This document shows, piece by piece, positions 31,389 to 39,061 of a stretch of 64,000 nucleotides of DNA. The DNA comes from Pleomorphomonas sp. T1.2MG-36. Lineage in GTDB: Bacteria > Pseudomonadota > Alphaproteobacteria > Rhizobiales > Pleomorphomonadaceae. Position 1 is the stretch's first letter. Every line of letters begins with the position of its first letter. A program made the position numbers and the translations under genes. Where the stretch lies: positions 310,001 through 374,000 of the forward strand of contig NZ_CATNLY010000034.1 in assembly GCF_950100655.1 (NCBI RefSeq). The letters are read 5' to 3'. The notes under the pieces are model-generated. The model had not been told where the DNA came from. It was given only the letters and a program-made list of their open reading frames with translations, and did no database searches.

Positions 31389-31687
31389 CTCAGGCCCTTC
31401 ACGAAGCTCTGATCGTCTTTCACAGTTTGGCCCCATTCCCGCCTTGTCGACGCCAAGTCAGGCCAGCAGGATGTCTTCGTCCCCCGGCAATGACGCTGCG
31501 GACGGGTTCCGGCTCAATCCAGCCCCCCAGCCCCCCGGAATTCGTATCTGCCGGCGTTGCGCCTTACGAGGCGCGGCCGGGGGCGCTTTTCGACCGGCGA
31601 CCGCCCCCGAACAACCCAATCGTCGATTGCGTGGCTCGTTCCAAGCTGTTAGGCCGGAACCGCCGCAGTCGTCGTTCAGGGTGTTCC
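31389..31687. other. Intergenic region without recognisable gene
   Basis: A 299-bp gap between the SDHAF4-like gene and dsbB. Open frames on both strands lack ribosome sites and recognisable products. It presumably holds the dsbB promoter. I found no operator or terminator of note. Confidence 0.4.
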
Positions 31688-32188
31688 ATGTCCGCTCCAG
31701 CCGCCATCCGTGCCCCCGGTCTTGCATTTCTAGCCGGCCTTTTCGCCATCATCGCCGCCTGGGGCTTCGAGATCATCGGTGGCTACCTTCCCTGCAAGCT
31801 CTGCCTGCAAGAGCGCATTCCCTATTATGTCGGCCTGCCGATTCTGCTCGTCGGCCTGCTGCTGTCTCACCGCATGCCGCGCCTTGCCCGCCTCCTCTAT
31901 TTCGTTGGCGGCGCCATCTTCTTCTTCGGCTCGGCGCTTGCCGGCTATCATGTCGGCGCTGAGTGGAAGCTGTGGGAAGGTCCGTCCGACTGTGGCGGAA
32001 CGCCGACGGTGATCACCAGCGCCACGGACCTGATGGCAGCGGTGAAGGGCACTCGCCTTGTTTCCTGCTCGGAAGCCCCGATCAACCTGTTCGGCCTGTC
32101 CTTCGCCGGCTGGGACGTGCTGTCCACGCTGTTCGTGGGCATCATGAGCTGGCGCGGCATCTTCGCCCGTCGCGACGCGCTGATCTGA
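31688..32188 (+). CDS. dsbB: Disulfide bond formation protein B family
   Basis: An inner-membrane quinone-linked oxidase that reoxidises periplasmic DsbA. In 166 residues there are four membrane segments, the first periplasmic pair CKLC (Cys36, Cys39) after helix 1, and a second periplasmic loop with Cys in SDCGG and SCSEA. The quinone-proximal residues LQERIPYYVGLP follow the first pair. The protein belongs to the short DsbB/I type usual in alphaproteobacteria. No dsbA is adjacent. Confidence 0.9.
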   Translation: MSAPAAIRAPGLAFLAGLFAIIAAWGFEIIGGYLPCKLCLQERIPYYVGLPILLVGLLLSHRMPRLARLLYFVGGAIFFFGSALAGYHVGAEWKLWEGPSDCGGTPTVITSATDLMAAVKGTRLVSCSEAPINLFGLSFAGWDVLSTLFVGIMSWRGIFARRDALI

Positions 32189-32279
32189 CACGCGCCCACG
32201 CCTGAAATTGATCGTTTCGCGCAAGGCCGTTCTTCGCTAGGCTCGACGCGATCCGATGCCATCGACGTTGGGAGAAGAA

Positions 32280-32879
32280 GTGAAAGCTCTACGCATCATC
32301 GTCTGGCTGCTTGTCGCGGTGCTGTTCGGCGCCACCGGCTGGCTCGTGTTCGGCGGCAGGCTTCCTTTCATGGAAAGCGCCAGCGTCGCGGCGAGCGACA
32401 TCGGCGGCCCCTTCACCCTCGTCGACATGAACGGGCGCCCCGTCACCGACAAGACCTTTGCCGGCCGGCCGCACGTCATCTTCTTCGGCTACACCCACTG
32501 CCCGGACGTCTGCCCCACCACGCTTGGCGAATACGCGGCGCTGAAGGAGCGGCTCGGGCAGGATGCAGGCAAGGTCGACCTCCTGTTCGTCACCGTCGAC
32601 CCGGAGCGCGACACGCCGGAAGTGCTGAAAGACTACCTGTCATCCTTCGGCGACATCGTGCTCGGGCTGTCCGGCAGCCGCGAGCAGGTCGATGCCGCCA
32701 TCAAGACCTTCCGCGTCTACGCCCGCAAGGTACCCGGCACCGACGGCGACTATGGCATGGATCACACGGCGTCGAGCTTCATGTTCGATGCGGACGGCCG
32801 CTTCCGCGGCACCATCGCCTACATGGAAGACCAGGAAGCCGCGCTCAACAAGCTGAAGACCCTGATCACCGAGAGCTGA
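32280..32879 (+). CDS. SCO1/SenC family copper chaperone-like protein
   Basis: A membrane-anchored thioredoxin-fold protein that helps assemble the copper centre of cytochrome c oxidase. The 199 residues hold an N-terminal anchor (about 4-24), the CPDVCP motif with Cys74 and Cys78 (GYTHCPDVCPTTLGEY), VTVDPERDTP, and the copper-ligand His162 (GMDHTASSF). GTG at 32280 lies 5 nt after GGGAG. It is followed 4 nt later by a small membrane ORF and tusA. The oxidase genes are not in the window. Confidence 0.92.
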   Translation: MKALRIIVWLLVAVLFGATGWLVFGGRLPFMESASVAASDIGGPFTLVDMNGRPVTDKTFAGRPHVIFFGYTHCPDVCPTTLGEYAALKERLGQDAGKVDLLFVTVDPERDTPEVLKDYLSSFGDIVLGLSGSREQVDAAIKTFRVYARKVPGTDGDYGMDHTASSFMFDADGRFRGTIAYMEDQEAALNKLKTLITES

Positions 32880-32883
32880 GCCA

Positions 32884-33054
32884 ATGGCCGACCGACACAA
32901 ACCCGAGACGGGCTCCACGAGGCGTACCCGGCTGTCCGACCATATGGCATCGCTCGCCTTGCCATTGGCCGTCATAGCCTTCGGCGCGGCCCTGTCGGCC
33001 GGCTCCGACGGCGTGCGGGCCTTCGTCGATCTCTGCCGGACGGCGTTGCCGTGA
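32884..33054 (+). CDS. Small single-pass membrane protein, hypothetical
   Basis: A 56-residue frame, ATG 32884 to TGA 33054, filling the whole gap between the SCO gene (4 nt upstream) and tusA, whose GTG overlaps its stop by 4 nt (GTGA). A charged N-terminus (MADRHKPETGSTRRTRLSD) precedes one hydrophobic segment (MASLALPLAVIAFGAALSAG) and a short tail ending CRTALP. The family is not recognised. Its exact packing argues that it is translated, but nothing else proves it. Confidence 0.55.
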   Translation: MADRHKPETGSTRRTRLSDHMASLALPLAVIAFGAALSAGSDGVRAFVDLCRTALP

Positions 33055-33287
33055 CCAAAGCCGAACCGCTGCGCCTCGATCTCAAAGGGCTCAACTGCCC
33101 GCTGCCGGTGCTGAAGGCCGGCAAGGCGTTGTTCGCTCTCAAGCCCGGCGATCTGCTGGTCGTCGAAGCGACGGATCCGATGGCAGCGATCGACATCCCT
33201 CATTTCTGCCGCCAGAAAGGTCATCGTCTCGTGGACCAGACGACGGAGGGCACCGTCCTGCGTTTCACCATCGCCAAGGGCGAGTGA
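33051..33287 (+). CDS. tusA: TusA-family sulfur carrier
   Basis: A 78-residue SirA/TusA fold protein with the family motif NCPLPVLKAG, the Cys near residue 16 being the persulfide carrier, and the TDPMAAIDIPHFC segment with a second Cys. It moves sulfur in tRNA thiolation or related pathways; no partner is adjacent. GTG at 33051 overlaps the stop of the 56-residue ORF, so expression is coupled to it and to the SCO gene. True TusA and other family members cannot be told apart from sequence alone. Confidence 0.82.
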   Translation: MTKAEPLRLDLKGLNCPLPVLKAGKALFALKPGDLLVVEATDPMAAIDIPHFCRQKGHRLVDQTTEGTVLRFTIAKGE

Positions 33288-33337
33288 TCGGCCTCGCGGC
33301 TTCAGAATGAAGATCCAGGGTTTACAACCGGGCGAAG

Positions 33338-33356
33338 CGCCCCGGGGAACGGGGCG
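33338..33356 (+). terminator. GC hairpin after tusA
   Basis: CGCCCCG and CGGGGCG form a perfect 7-bp stem with a 5-nt loop, about 50 bp past the tusA stop. No T-run follows. It could separate the SCO-tusA transcript from the zinc gene. Confidence 0.35.
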
Positions 33357-33401
33357 GGGCGCATTGGCCCTTGACAGTACTCTCGGTTCGGTCCAACCGT
33401 A

Positions 33402-33419
33402 GTTATGTTATAACATAAC
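33402..33419 (+). promoter_or_regulatory. Zur box upstream of znuA
   Basis: GTTATGTTATAACATAAC is a perfect 18-bp palindrome 12 bp before the znuA start. It matches the alphaproteobacterial Zur operator type (ATG-TTATAA-CAT core). Zinc-loaded Zur should bind and repress. A TTGACA at 33371-33376 could be a -35 element but no convincing -10 is spaced from it, so the promoter position is open. Confidence 0.88.
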
Positions 33420-33431
33420 ATAGAGGGTTCC

Positions 33432-34361
33432 ATGAACCGCCTTGTGATTGCCTCGTTCTTCGCCATGCTGACCGCTGGCCCCGCCTTCGCCGCCGATCGC
33501 CTGCCGGTGGTCGCCTCGTTTTCCATCCTCGGCGACATGGTGAGCCGCGTCGGCGGCGACCGCGTTTCGGTCACCACCCTCGTCGGTCCCGATGGCGACG
33601 CCCATGTCTACGAGCCGACGCCCAACGACGTCAAAGCCGTCGCCGGAGCCAAGCTGCTCGTCGTCAACGGCCTCGGCTTCGAAGGCTGGATGAACCGCCT
33701 TGCCGAAGCGTCCGGCTATGCCGGGCCGGTGACGGTGGCCTCCGAGGGCGTCAAGCCCCGCGAAATGGCCGAGGAAGAGGACCACCACGATCACGCCGAG
33801 GCGGACCACGCCGCGCACGATCATCACGGCGTCGACCCGCATGCCTGGCAAGACGTGGCCAACGCCGTCACCTATGTGAAGAACATCGCCGTCGGCCTGG
33901 ACGCCGCCGATCCCGCCGGCAAGGCGACCTACGATGCCAACGCCGCCGCCTATGTCGCCGAACTTGAAGCGCTCGACGCCGAGGTCCGCGCCGCCATGGC
34001 GGCCCTGCCGGCCGACCGGCGCAAGATCATTACCAGCCACGACGCTTTCGGCTATTTCGGCGCCGCCTATGGGCTCGAACTCCTGGCTCCCGAGGGCGTC
34101 AGCACCGAATCCGAAGCCACCGCCTCCGACGTCGCGGGCATCATTCGCCAGATCCGCGAGGACGCCATCCCCGCGATCTTTGTCGAGAACATCAAGGATC
34201 GCCGGCTGATCGACCAGATCGCCGCCGAGACCCATGCCGTGGTCGGCGGCGAGCTCTACACCGACGCGCTGTCGTCAAAGGACGGTCCCGCGCCGACCTA
34301 CGTCGACATGATCCGGCACAACATCGGTACGCTCACCGAGGCCCTGGCGCCCAAGCGCTAA
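33432..34361 (+). CDS. znuA: Zinc ABC transporter substrate-binding protein
   Basis: A 309-residue periplasmic cluster A-I binding protein with a Sec signal (about 1-21). Zinc ligand contexts are visible: DAHVYEPTP, DPHAWQD, TSHDAFGYF and the late Asp in GELYTD. The His/Asp/Glu-rich loop around residues 116-134 (EEEDHHDHAEADHAAHDHH) marks zinc rather than manganese specificity. AGAGGG lies upstream of the ATG, directly after the Zur box. No znuB or znuC is adjacent; the permease and ATPase must be elsewhere. Confidence 0.93.
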   Translation: MNRLVIASFFAMLTAGPAFAADRLPVVASFSILGDMVSRVGGDRVSVTTLVGPDGDAHVYEPTPNDVKAVAGAKLLVVNGLGFEGWMNRLAEASGYAGPVTVASEGVKPREMAEEEDHHDHAEADHAAHDHHGVDPHAWQDVANAVTYVKNIAVGLDAADPAGKATYDANAAAYVAELEALDAEVRAAMAALPADRRKIITSHDAFGYFGAAYGLELLAPEGVSTESEATASDVAGIIRQIREDAIPAIFVENIKDRRLIDQIAAETHAVVGGELYTDALSSKDGPAPTYVDMIRHNIGTLTEALAPKR

Positions 34362-34565
34362 TCGCAATCGGTGCGAATTGCGACATGGCGAGGAAATTTA
34401 TGCTAACGACAGGGAATCTCGGCTCAAAAGGTCAATTTCCCGGAAATGCCGCTGGAATAGCGACCTAAGGACGATCTATATCGGCAGGACGAGTGCGATG
34501 GGAATGGAGCGGGGAATCCTATGCCACCCCATCGTCTCTTCTCGTTTCATGAGCCGAGGTCGTCC
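34362..34565 (+). other. Intergenic region with two short inverted repeats
   Basis: 204 bp between znuA and the alpha-galactosidase gene. Directly after the znuA stop TCGCAAT and ATTGCGA form a 7-bp stem with an 8-nt loop (34362-34383) without a T-run. At 34435-34447 ATTTCC-C-GGAAAT forms a 13-bp odd palindrome that could be an operator for the sugar genes. Neither is a recognised site. Confidence 0.3.
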
Positions 34566-36653
34566 ATGCCGTCCACCGTCACCCTCTCCGCCGGCCCGCT
34601 TTCCTTCTCGGTCGGCCTTCCCGACCGCGGCATGCCGGAGATCCTCGCCTTCGGGCGCGGCGCGGCAGTGCCCGATTTCTGGCCGGACGTTCCGCGATCC
34701 AGCCGCATCAACGGCATGGATGCCGACGTCCCCTCGGCGGCACTGCTACCGGTTGCCGGACTTGGCGCCTTCGGATGGCCGGCCATCGTCGGCCATCGCG
34801 ACGGCCGTGACTTTCTCCTCGATTTTTCCGGCTGGACAGTACGCCATGATGGCGCGACCGCGGTGCTCGCGGCGAGCGATGCCGTCGCGGGCATCGACAT
34901 CGAGATTTCCATCCTGGCGAGCAAGACGGGCGTGTTCGGCCTTTCAACACGTCTGATGTCGATGAAGGACGGCGTCTACACGCTCGATCGCTGTATGGCC
35001 GGCAGCTTCCTCCTGCCTGCGGGCGAAGCGACTGCGACCCGCTTCACGGGCATGTGGGGGCGCGAGTTCCAGATCCGTCGCCATCACCTCGCCCCCGGCA
35101 TCACGTTGCAGGAGAACCGCCGCGGCCGCACCAGCCACGACCGGCAACCCTACCTCGGCGTCACCGTTGGCGACGCCCGCTTTGCCTTCCATCTCGGTTG
35201 GAGCGGCAACCATCTGGTCGCCGTCGACACGCTCGACGACGGCCGCCGCCTCGTCCATCTCGGCGCGCTGTTCGAACCCGGCGAGATCCGCCTGTCCCGA
35301 GGGGACAGCTACCAGAGCCCCGTCGTCTATGCCGCCGAGGACGCGGCGGCGCTGCAAGCCTTCGTGCGCTCGGAGATCCTGACGTGGCCGGGCGGCGCCA
35401 TGAGCCCACGTCCGGTGACGCTGAACACCTGGGAAGGCAACTATTTCGATCACCGCCTCGATTCCCTGAAGGCCCAGGCCGATGCAGCCGCCGCCTTGGG
35501 CATCGAGCGTTTCGTTCTCGACGACGGCTGGTTCGGTCGCCGCGACGACGACACCACGTCGCTCGGCGACTGGATCGTCGACCGGCGCAAGTATCCCGAT
35601 GGCCTGAAGCCGCTCGTCGATCACGTCACCGCGCTCGGCATGCAGTTCGGCATCTGGTTCGAACCGGAGATGGTCAACGAGGAGTCCGATCTCTACCGAG
35701 CCCACCCTGATTGGGCGCTGAAGGTGGACGGGCGTCCCTTCCTGCGCTCGCGCAATCAGCAGGTCCTCGATCTGACGCGGCCGGAGGTGTCCGACCACCT
35801 GTTCGAGAAGATATCGGCGATGCTGTCCTCGCACGCCATTTCCTACATCAAGTGGGACATGAACCGCGACCTAACGCACGTCGGCGGCGTCGATGGCCGC
35901 GCGGTGACCACCGCCCAGACCCGCGCGGTCCATGCTTTGATGGCCCGTGTCCGCGCGGCCTTCCCGCATGTCGAGATCGAGAGCTGCGCCTCGGGCGGCG
36001 GCCGGACCGACTACGGAGCGCTCGCCAACACCCAGCGCGTCTGGACCTCGGACTGCACCGACGCCCTCGACCGCCTGGAGATCCAGCGCGGCGCCAGCCT
36101 GTTCCTGCCGCCGGAAATCATGGGGGCTCACGTTTCGGCCAATCCCAGCCATCAATCCGGCCGAACGCTGTCGCTGACCTTCCGGGCTCTGGTCGCATTG
36201 GCCTATCACCTCGGCGTCGAGCTGAACCCGCTCGACATGAGCCCGGCCGAACGGACGGAACTCGCCGGCTTCATCGCGCTTCACAAGCGTCTGCGCCCGC
36301 TTCTCCACGCCCCGGGAGCCAACTTCAATCTCGACCCGCGCGACGGTCGCTACGTCTGGGGCGCCATGACCTCCGATCAGGCCGCCGTCTTCGTGGCGCA
36401 AGGGCCGACCATGGTCTGCGAACAGCCGGAGCCGCTGGTCCTCCGCCTGCCGGGCTCGCCCGAACGAATGTGGCGGATCGCCGCCATCCACGGCGACAGT
36501 CCCTCGGGCTTCATCAGAATGAGCGATGGCCAGAAGAGACTATTGTCCGGCGAGCTGACCTTCAGCGCGGCGGCGCTGGCGAGCGCCGGCCTGCCATTGC
36601 CCATGCAGCGGCCGGAAACGGCTCTTCTTCTTGAGTTGACGCCGGCCGGCTAA
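34566..36653 (+). CDS. Alpha-galactosidase, GH36 family
   Basis: Hydrolyses alpha-galactosides such as melibiose or raffinose. The 695-residue chain is full length for bacterial GH36: N-terminal beta-sandwich, barrel from about residue 280 (NTWEGNYFDH, FVLDDGWFGRRDDD, GIWFEPEMVN), nucleophile Asp431 in IKWDMNRD, acid/base Asp496 in TSDCTDALDR, and a short C-terminal sandwich. No signal peptide, so it acts in the cytoplasm. ATG at 34566 follows an AGG ribosome site by 6 nt; an upstream ATG at 34521 lacks one. It is followed by the AGE isomerase gene and then sugar-transport genes. Confidence 0.94.
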   Translation: MPSTVTLSAGPLSFSVGLPDRGMPEILAFGRGAAVPDFWPDVPRSSRINGMDADVPSAALLPVAGLGAFGWPAIVGHRDGRDFLLDFSGWTVRHDGATAVLAASDAVAGIDIEISILASKTGVFGLSTRLMSMKDGVYTLDRCMAGSFLLPAGEATATRFTGMWGREFQIRRHHLAPGITLQENRRGRTSHDRQPYLGVTVGDARFAFHLGWSGNHLVAVDTLDDGRRLVHLGALFEPGEIRLSRGDSYQSPVVYAAEDAAALQAFVRSEILTWPGGAMSPRPVTLNTWEGNYFDHRLDSLKAQADAAAALGIERFVLDDGWFGRRDDDTTSLGDWIVDRRKYPDGLKPLVDHVTALGMQFGIWFEPEMVNEESDLYRAHPDWALKVDGRPFLRSRNQQVLDLTRPEVSDHLFEKISAMLSSHAISYIKWDMNRDLTHVGGVDGRAVTTAQTRAVHALMARVRAAFPHVEIESCASGGGRTDYGALANTQRVWTSDCTDALDRLEIQRGASLFLPPEIMGAHVSANPSHQSGRTLSLTFRALVALAYHLGVELNPLDMSPAERTELAGFIALHKRLRPLLHAPGANFNLDPRDGRYVWGAMTSDQAAVFVAQGPTMVCEQPEPLVLRLPGSPERMWRIAAIHGDSPSGFIRMSDGQKRLLSGELTFSAAALASAGLPLPMQRPETALLLELTPAG

Positions 36654-36776
36654 TCAACCATTCCGGACGAAAGGCGGAGTTCGGTGATCTCCTGAGATTG
36701 CCCCTTTGGCAGGCAGTGCTTAAAAAAGAAAGGAAGGCTGGAGGGCCGACGCACCGCCGCCCAGGGAGGGAAAACA

Positions 36777-38042
36777 ATGCTCATGCAACTGAAGTCCGCC
36801 GCGCACAGTCGCTGGGTGGAGCGCGCGCCGCATCGTCTATGGCTGCTCGGCCGCGCCGACGCTCTTTTCTCCTTCTTCGAGGCGGGCTGTCGCAACCCGC
36901 TGGGCGGGTATTTCGAACTCGACGACGCGGGCCGACCGATGGCGCCGGGCGCCGACGGCGGCCTGCCGCCATCGCGGAATCTGCACATCACCGCCCGCCT
37001 CGTGCATGCCTTCGGCATTGCCTCGCTGATGGGGCGCCCCGGCGCCGCCAACCTCGTCGATCACGGCATGGATTTCCTCTGGAACGACCACCGCGACGCG
37101 TCGCACGGCGGCTATCACTGGGGCGTCGGCTATGGAACGCTGACCGATCCCACCAAGCAGGCCTACGGCCACGCCCACGCTCTCCTCGCCGGCGCCACCG
37201 CCAAGGCGGCCGGCCACCCCGATGCCAACCGGCTGATCGCCGACGTCACGGACATCTTGCTGTCCCGGTTCTGGGAGGCGGAGCCGGGCGCCGTCGCCGA
37301 GGAGTTCACCGCCGACTGGCAGCCGATCGGCGACTATCGTGGCCAGAACTCCAACATGCACCTCACCGAAGCGCTGATGGCGGCCTTCGAGGTGACGGAC
37401 GACACCGAGTATCTTCGCAGGGCCGAGAGCATCGCCGAACTGATCGTCGATCGCTTCGCCTCGCGCAACAACTGGCGCCTGCCCGAGCATTTCGACGCCC
37501 GGTGGAACGTGACGCTGGAGTATGTTGGCAATCCGATGTTCAAGCCCTACGGCTCGACGCCCGGCCATTGGCTGGAGTGGGCGCGTCTGCTTCTGCAGCT
37601 CTGGGAGCTCGGCGGCCGCAAGCTCGGCTGGCTGCCGGATGCCGCGCAGAACCTGTTCCGCCTCGCCGTCACCGAAGGCTGGGACGGCGAGCGCGGCGGC
37701 TTCTACTATACCGTCGGCTGGGACGGCAAACCGTCGGTACCCGACCGCTTCTGGTGGCCGTGCTGCGAGGGCATCGGCGCCGCCCATTTCCTGGCCTCGA
37801 TCACCGGCGATCCCTTCTACGAGAACTGGTACCGCCGCATCTGGGACTTCACGACGGACCACATGATCGACCGTGCGACCGGCGCCTTCATTCCGCAGCT
37901 CGACGCGGAGGACCGGTCGGCCACCAATCCCTTCTTCGGCCGACCCGACATCTACCACTCCGTGCAGGCCTGCCTCATTCCGCTGCTGCCGACCTCCGGC
38001 AGCCTCGTCAACGGACTGATGACCGAGGGCATCAAGGTCTGA
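36777..38042 (+). CDS. AGE-family sugar isomerase, YihS/mannose isomerase-like
   Basis: A 421-residue (alpha/alpha)6-barrel protein of the N-acylglucosamine 2-epimerase superfamily. It follows the YihS (sulfoquinovose/mannose isomerase) pattern: ITARLVHAFGIASLMGRPGA with Arg74, DYRGQNSNMHLTEAL, STPGHWLEWARLL with His264, and RPDIYHSVQACL with His394, the two histidines corresponding to the catalytic pair. It should interconvert an aldose and its ketose; mannose to fructose is the simplest guess. GGGAGG lies 7 nt before the ATG. It follows the alpha-galactosidase by 123 bp and ends at a strong terminator. Confidence 0.85.
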   Translation: MLMQLKSAAHSRWVERAPHRLWLLGRADALFSFFEAGCRNPLGGYFELDDAGRPMAPGADGGLPPSRNLHITARLVHAFGIASLMGRPGAANLVDHGMDFLWNDHRDASHGGYHWGVGYGTLTDPTKQAYGHAHALLAGATAKAAGHPDANRLIADVTDILLSRFWEAEPGAVAEEFTADWQPIGDYRGQNSNMHLTEALMAAFEVTDDTEYLRRAESIAELIVDRFASRNNWRLPEHFDARWNVTLEYVGNPMFKPYGSTPGHWLEWARLLLQLWELGGRKLGWLPDAAQNLFRLAVTEGWDGERGGFYYTVGWDGKPSVPDRFWWPCCEGIGAAHFLASITGDPFYENWYRRIWDFTTDHMIDRATGAFIPQLDAEDRSATNPFFGRPDIYHSVQACLIPLLPTSGSLVNGLMTEGIKV

Positions 38043-38067
38043 TCGTCAGGAGAGATAGAGTTGACGG

Positions 38068-38096
38068 ACGCCGTCGGTCTTGGCCGGCGGCGTTTT
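38068..38096 (+). terminator. Strong rho-independent terminator
   Basis: An 11-bp stem starting ACGCCG and ending CGGCGT (two G-T pairs) with a 4-nt CTTG loop, ending in TTTT at 38093-38096. It lies 26 bp after the isomerase stop and just before the end of the convergent permease gene. Confidence 0.8.
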
Positions 38097-38099
38097 CGT

Positions 38100-39050
38100 T
38101 CACCCCTTGGCCTTGCCGAGCGATGACGAGGCGACGGCCAGCACGATGATCGAGCCGATCAGCACCTCGCGCACATAGCTGTCGATGCTCATCTGGGTGA
38201 GGCCGTTGCCAAGCACGCCGAGGATCAGCACGCCGACCAGCGTCGCCAGCACATGCGGCTCGCCCTCTTCGCTCATGGTCATGCCGAGGAAGACGGCGGC
38301 GATCGCATCGAGCATCAGGCCGGACCCCTGCGTCGGATTGGCCGAAGCCACCCGGCTCGCATACATCAGGCCAGCGAGCGCCGCACCGAGACCGCTGAGG
38401 CCGAAGGCCAGGAAGCGCAACCGTCTGACACGGATACCGGCAAGACGCGCCGCCTCCTTGTTGCCGCCGATCGCATAGAGCCGGCGGCCGAAGGTGGTCT
38501 GCTCCAGCGTGAACCAGACGGCGAGGAGCACCAGGGCCGCGACGATGGTCAGGCTCGGAAGGCTAATGGTTTCGGTGAGCGAGATGCCGGAACGGGCAAA
38601 GCCGGAAAAGGCCGCGGGAATGTCGCGTCCGAAGATGGTCTTGCCGCCGGAGACCAGGAAGGCAAGGCCGCTGTAGACGGTCAGGGTGCCGAGCGTCGCC
38701 ACGAAGGGCAGGATGCCGACATAGGCGACGAGCGCGCCGTTGAGAAGGCCGCCGACCAGCCCGACGACGAGCGCCAGCGCCACGCCGACCCACACTCCGT
38801 GGCCGTCGCGAAAGGCCAGCGCCGCCACGATACCGGCGAGCGAGGCCATCGAGCCGACGGAAAGGTCGAAGTCGCCCATCACCATGACGATGGTCATCGT
38901 GAAGGCCACCACGGCCAGCATAGACACCTGCTGGCTGATGTTCAGCCAGTTCTTCGCCGTCATGAAGGTGTCGGGAATTTCGACCCAGAAGAAGAGGACG
39001 ACGAGAATGAAGCCGATCAGCGTGCCGTAGGTCTTGAGCGCGGAAGCCAC
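38100..39050 (-). CDS. Sugar ABC transporter permease, RbsC type (CUT2)
   Basis: The membrane subunit of a ribose-type sugar importer: 316 residues with 8-10 membrane segments, VMVMGDFDLSVGSMASLAGI near residue 60 and the ATPase-contact loop GGNKEAARLAGIRV near residue 200. GTG at 39050, 6 nt after AAGGA, sits 11 nt past the ATPase stop; a longer start would overlap that gene. It is third gene of the leftward unit binding protein-ATPase-permease. Confidence 0.92.
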   Translation of the reverse strand: MASALKTYGTLIGFILVVLFFWVEIPDTFMTAKNWLNISQQVSMLAVVAFTMTIVMVMGDFDLSVGSMASLAGIVAALAFRDGHGVWVGVALALVVGLVGGLLNGALVAYVGILPFVATLGTLTVYSGLAFLVSGGKTIFGRDIPAAFSGFARSGISLTETISLPSLTIVAALVLLAVWFTLEQTTFGRRLYAIGGNKEAARLAGIRVRRLRFLAFGLSGLGAALAGLMYASRVASANPTQGSGLMLDAIAAVFLGMTMSEEGEPHVLATLVGVLILGVLGNGLTQMSIDSYVREVLIGSIIVLAVASSSLGKAKG

Positions 39051-39061
39051 TGGGAATTCCT

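Noticed and set aside
33371..33376. TTGACA as the -35 box of the znuA promoter
   Set aside because: No acceptable -10 lies 16-18 bp downstream; the AT-rich Zur box is too far (about 28 bp). Kept only as a remark.
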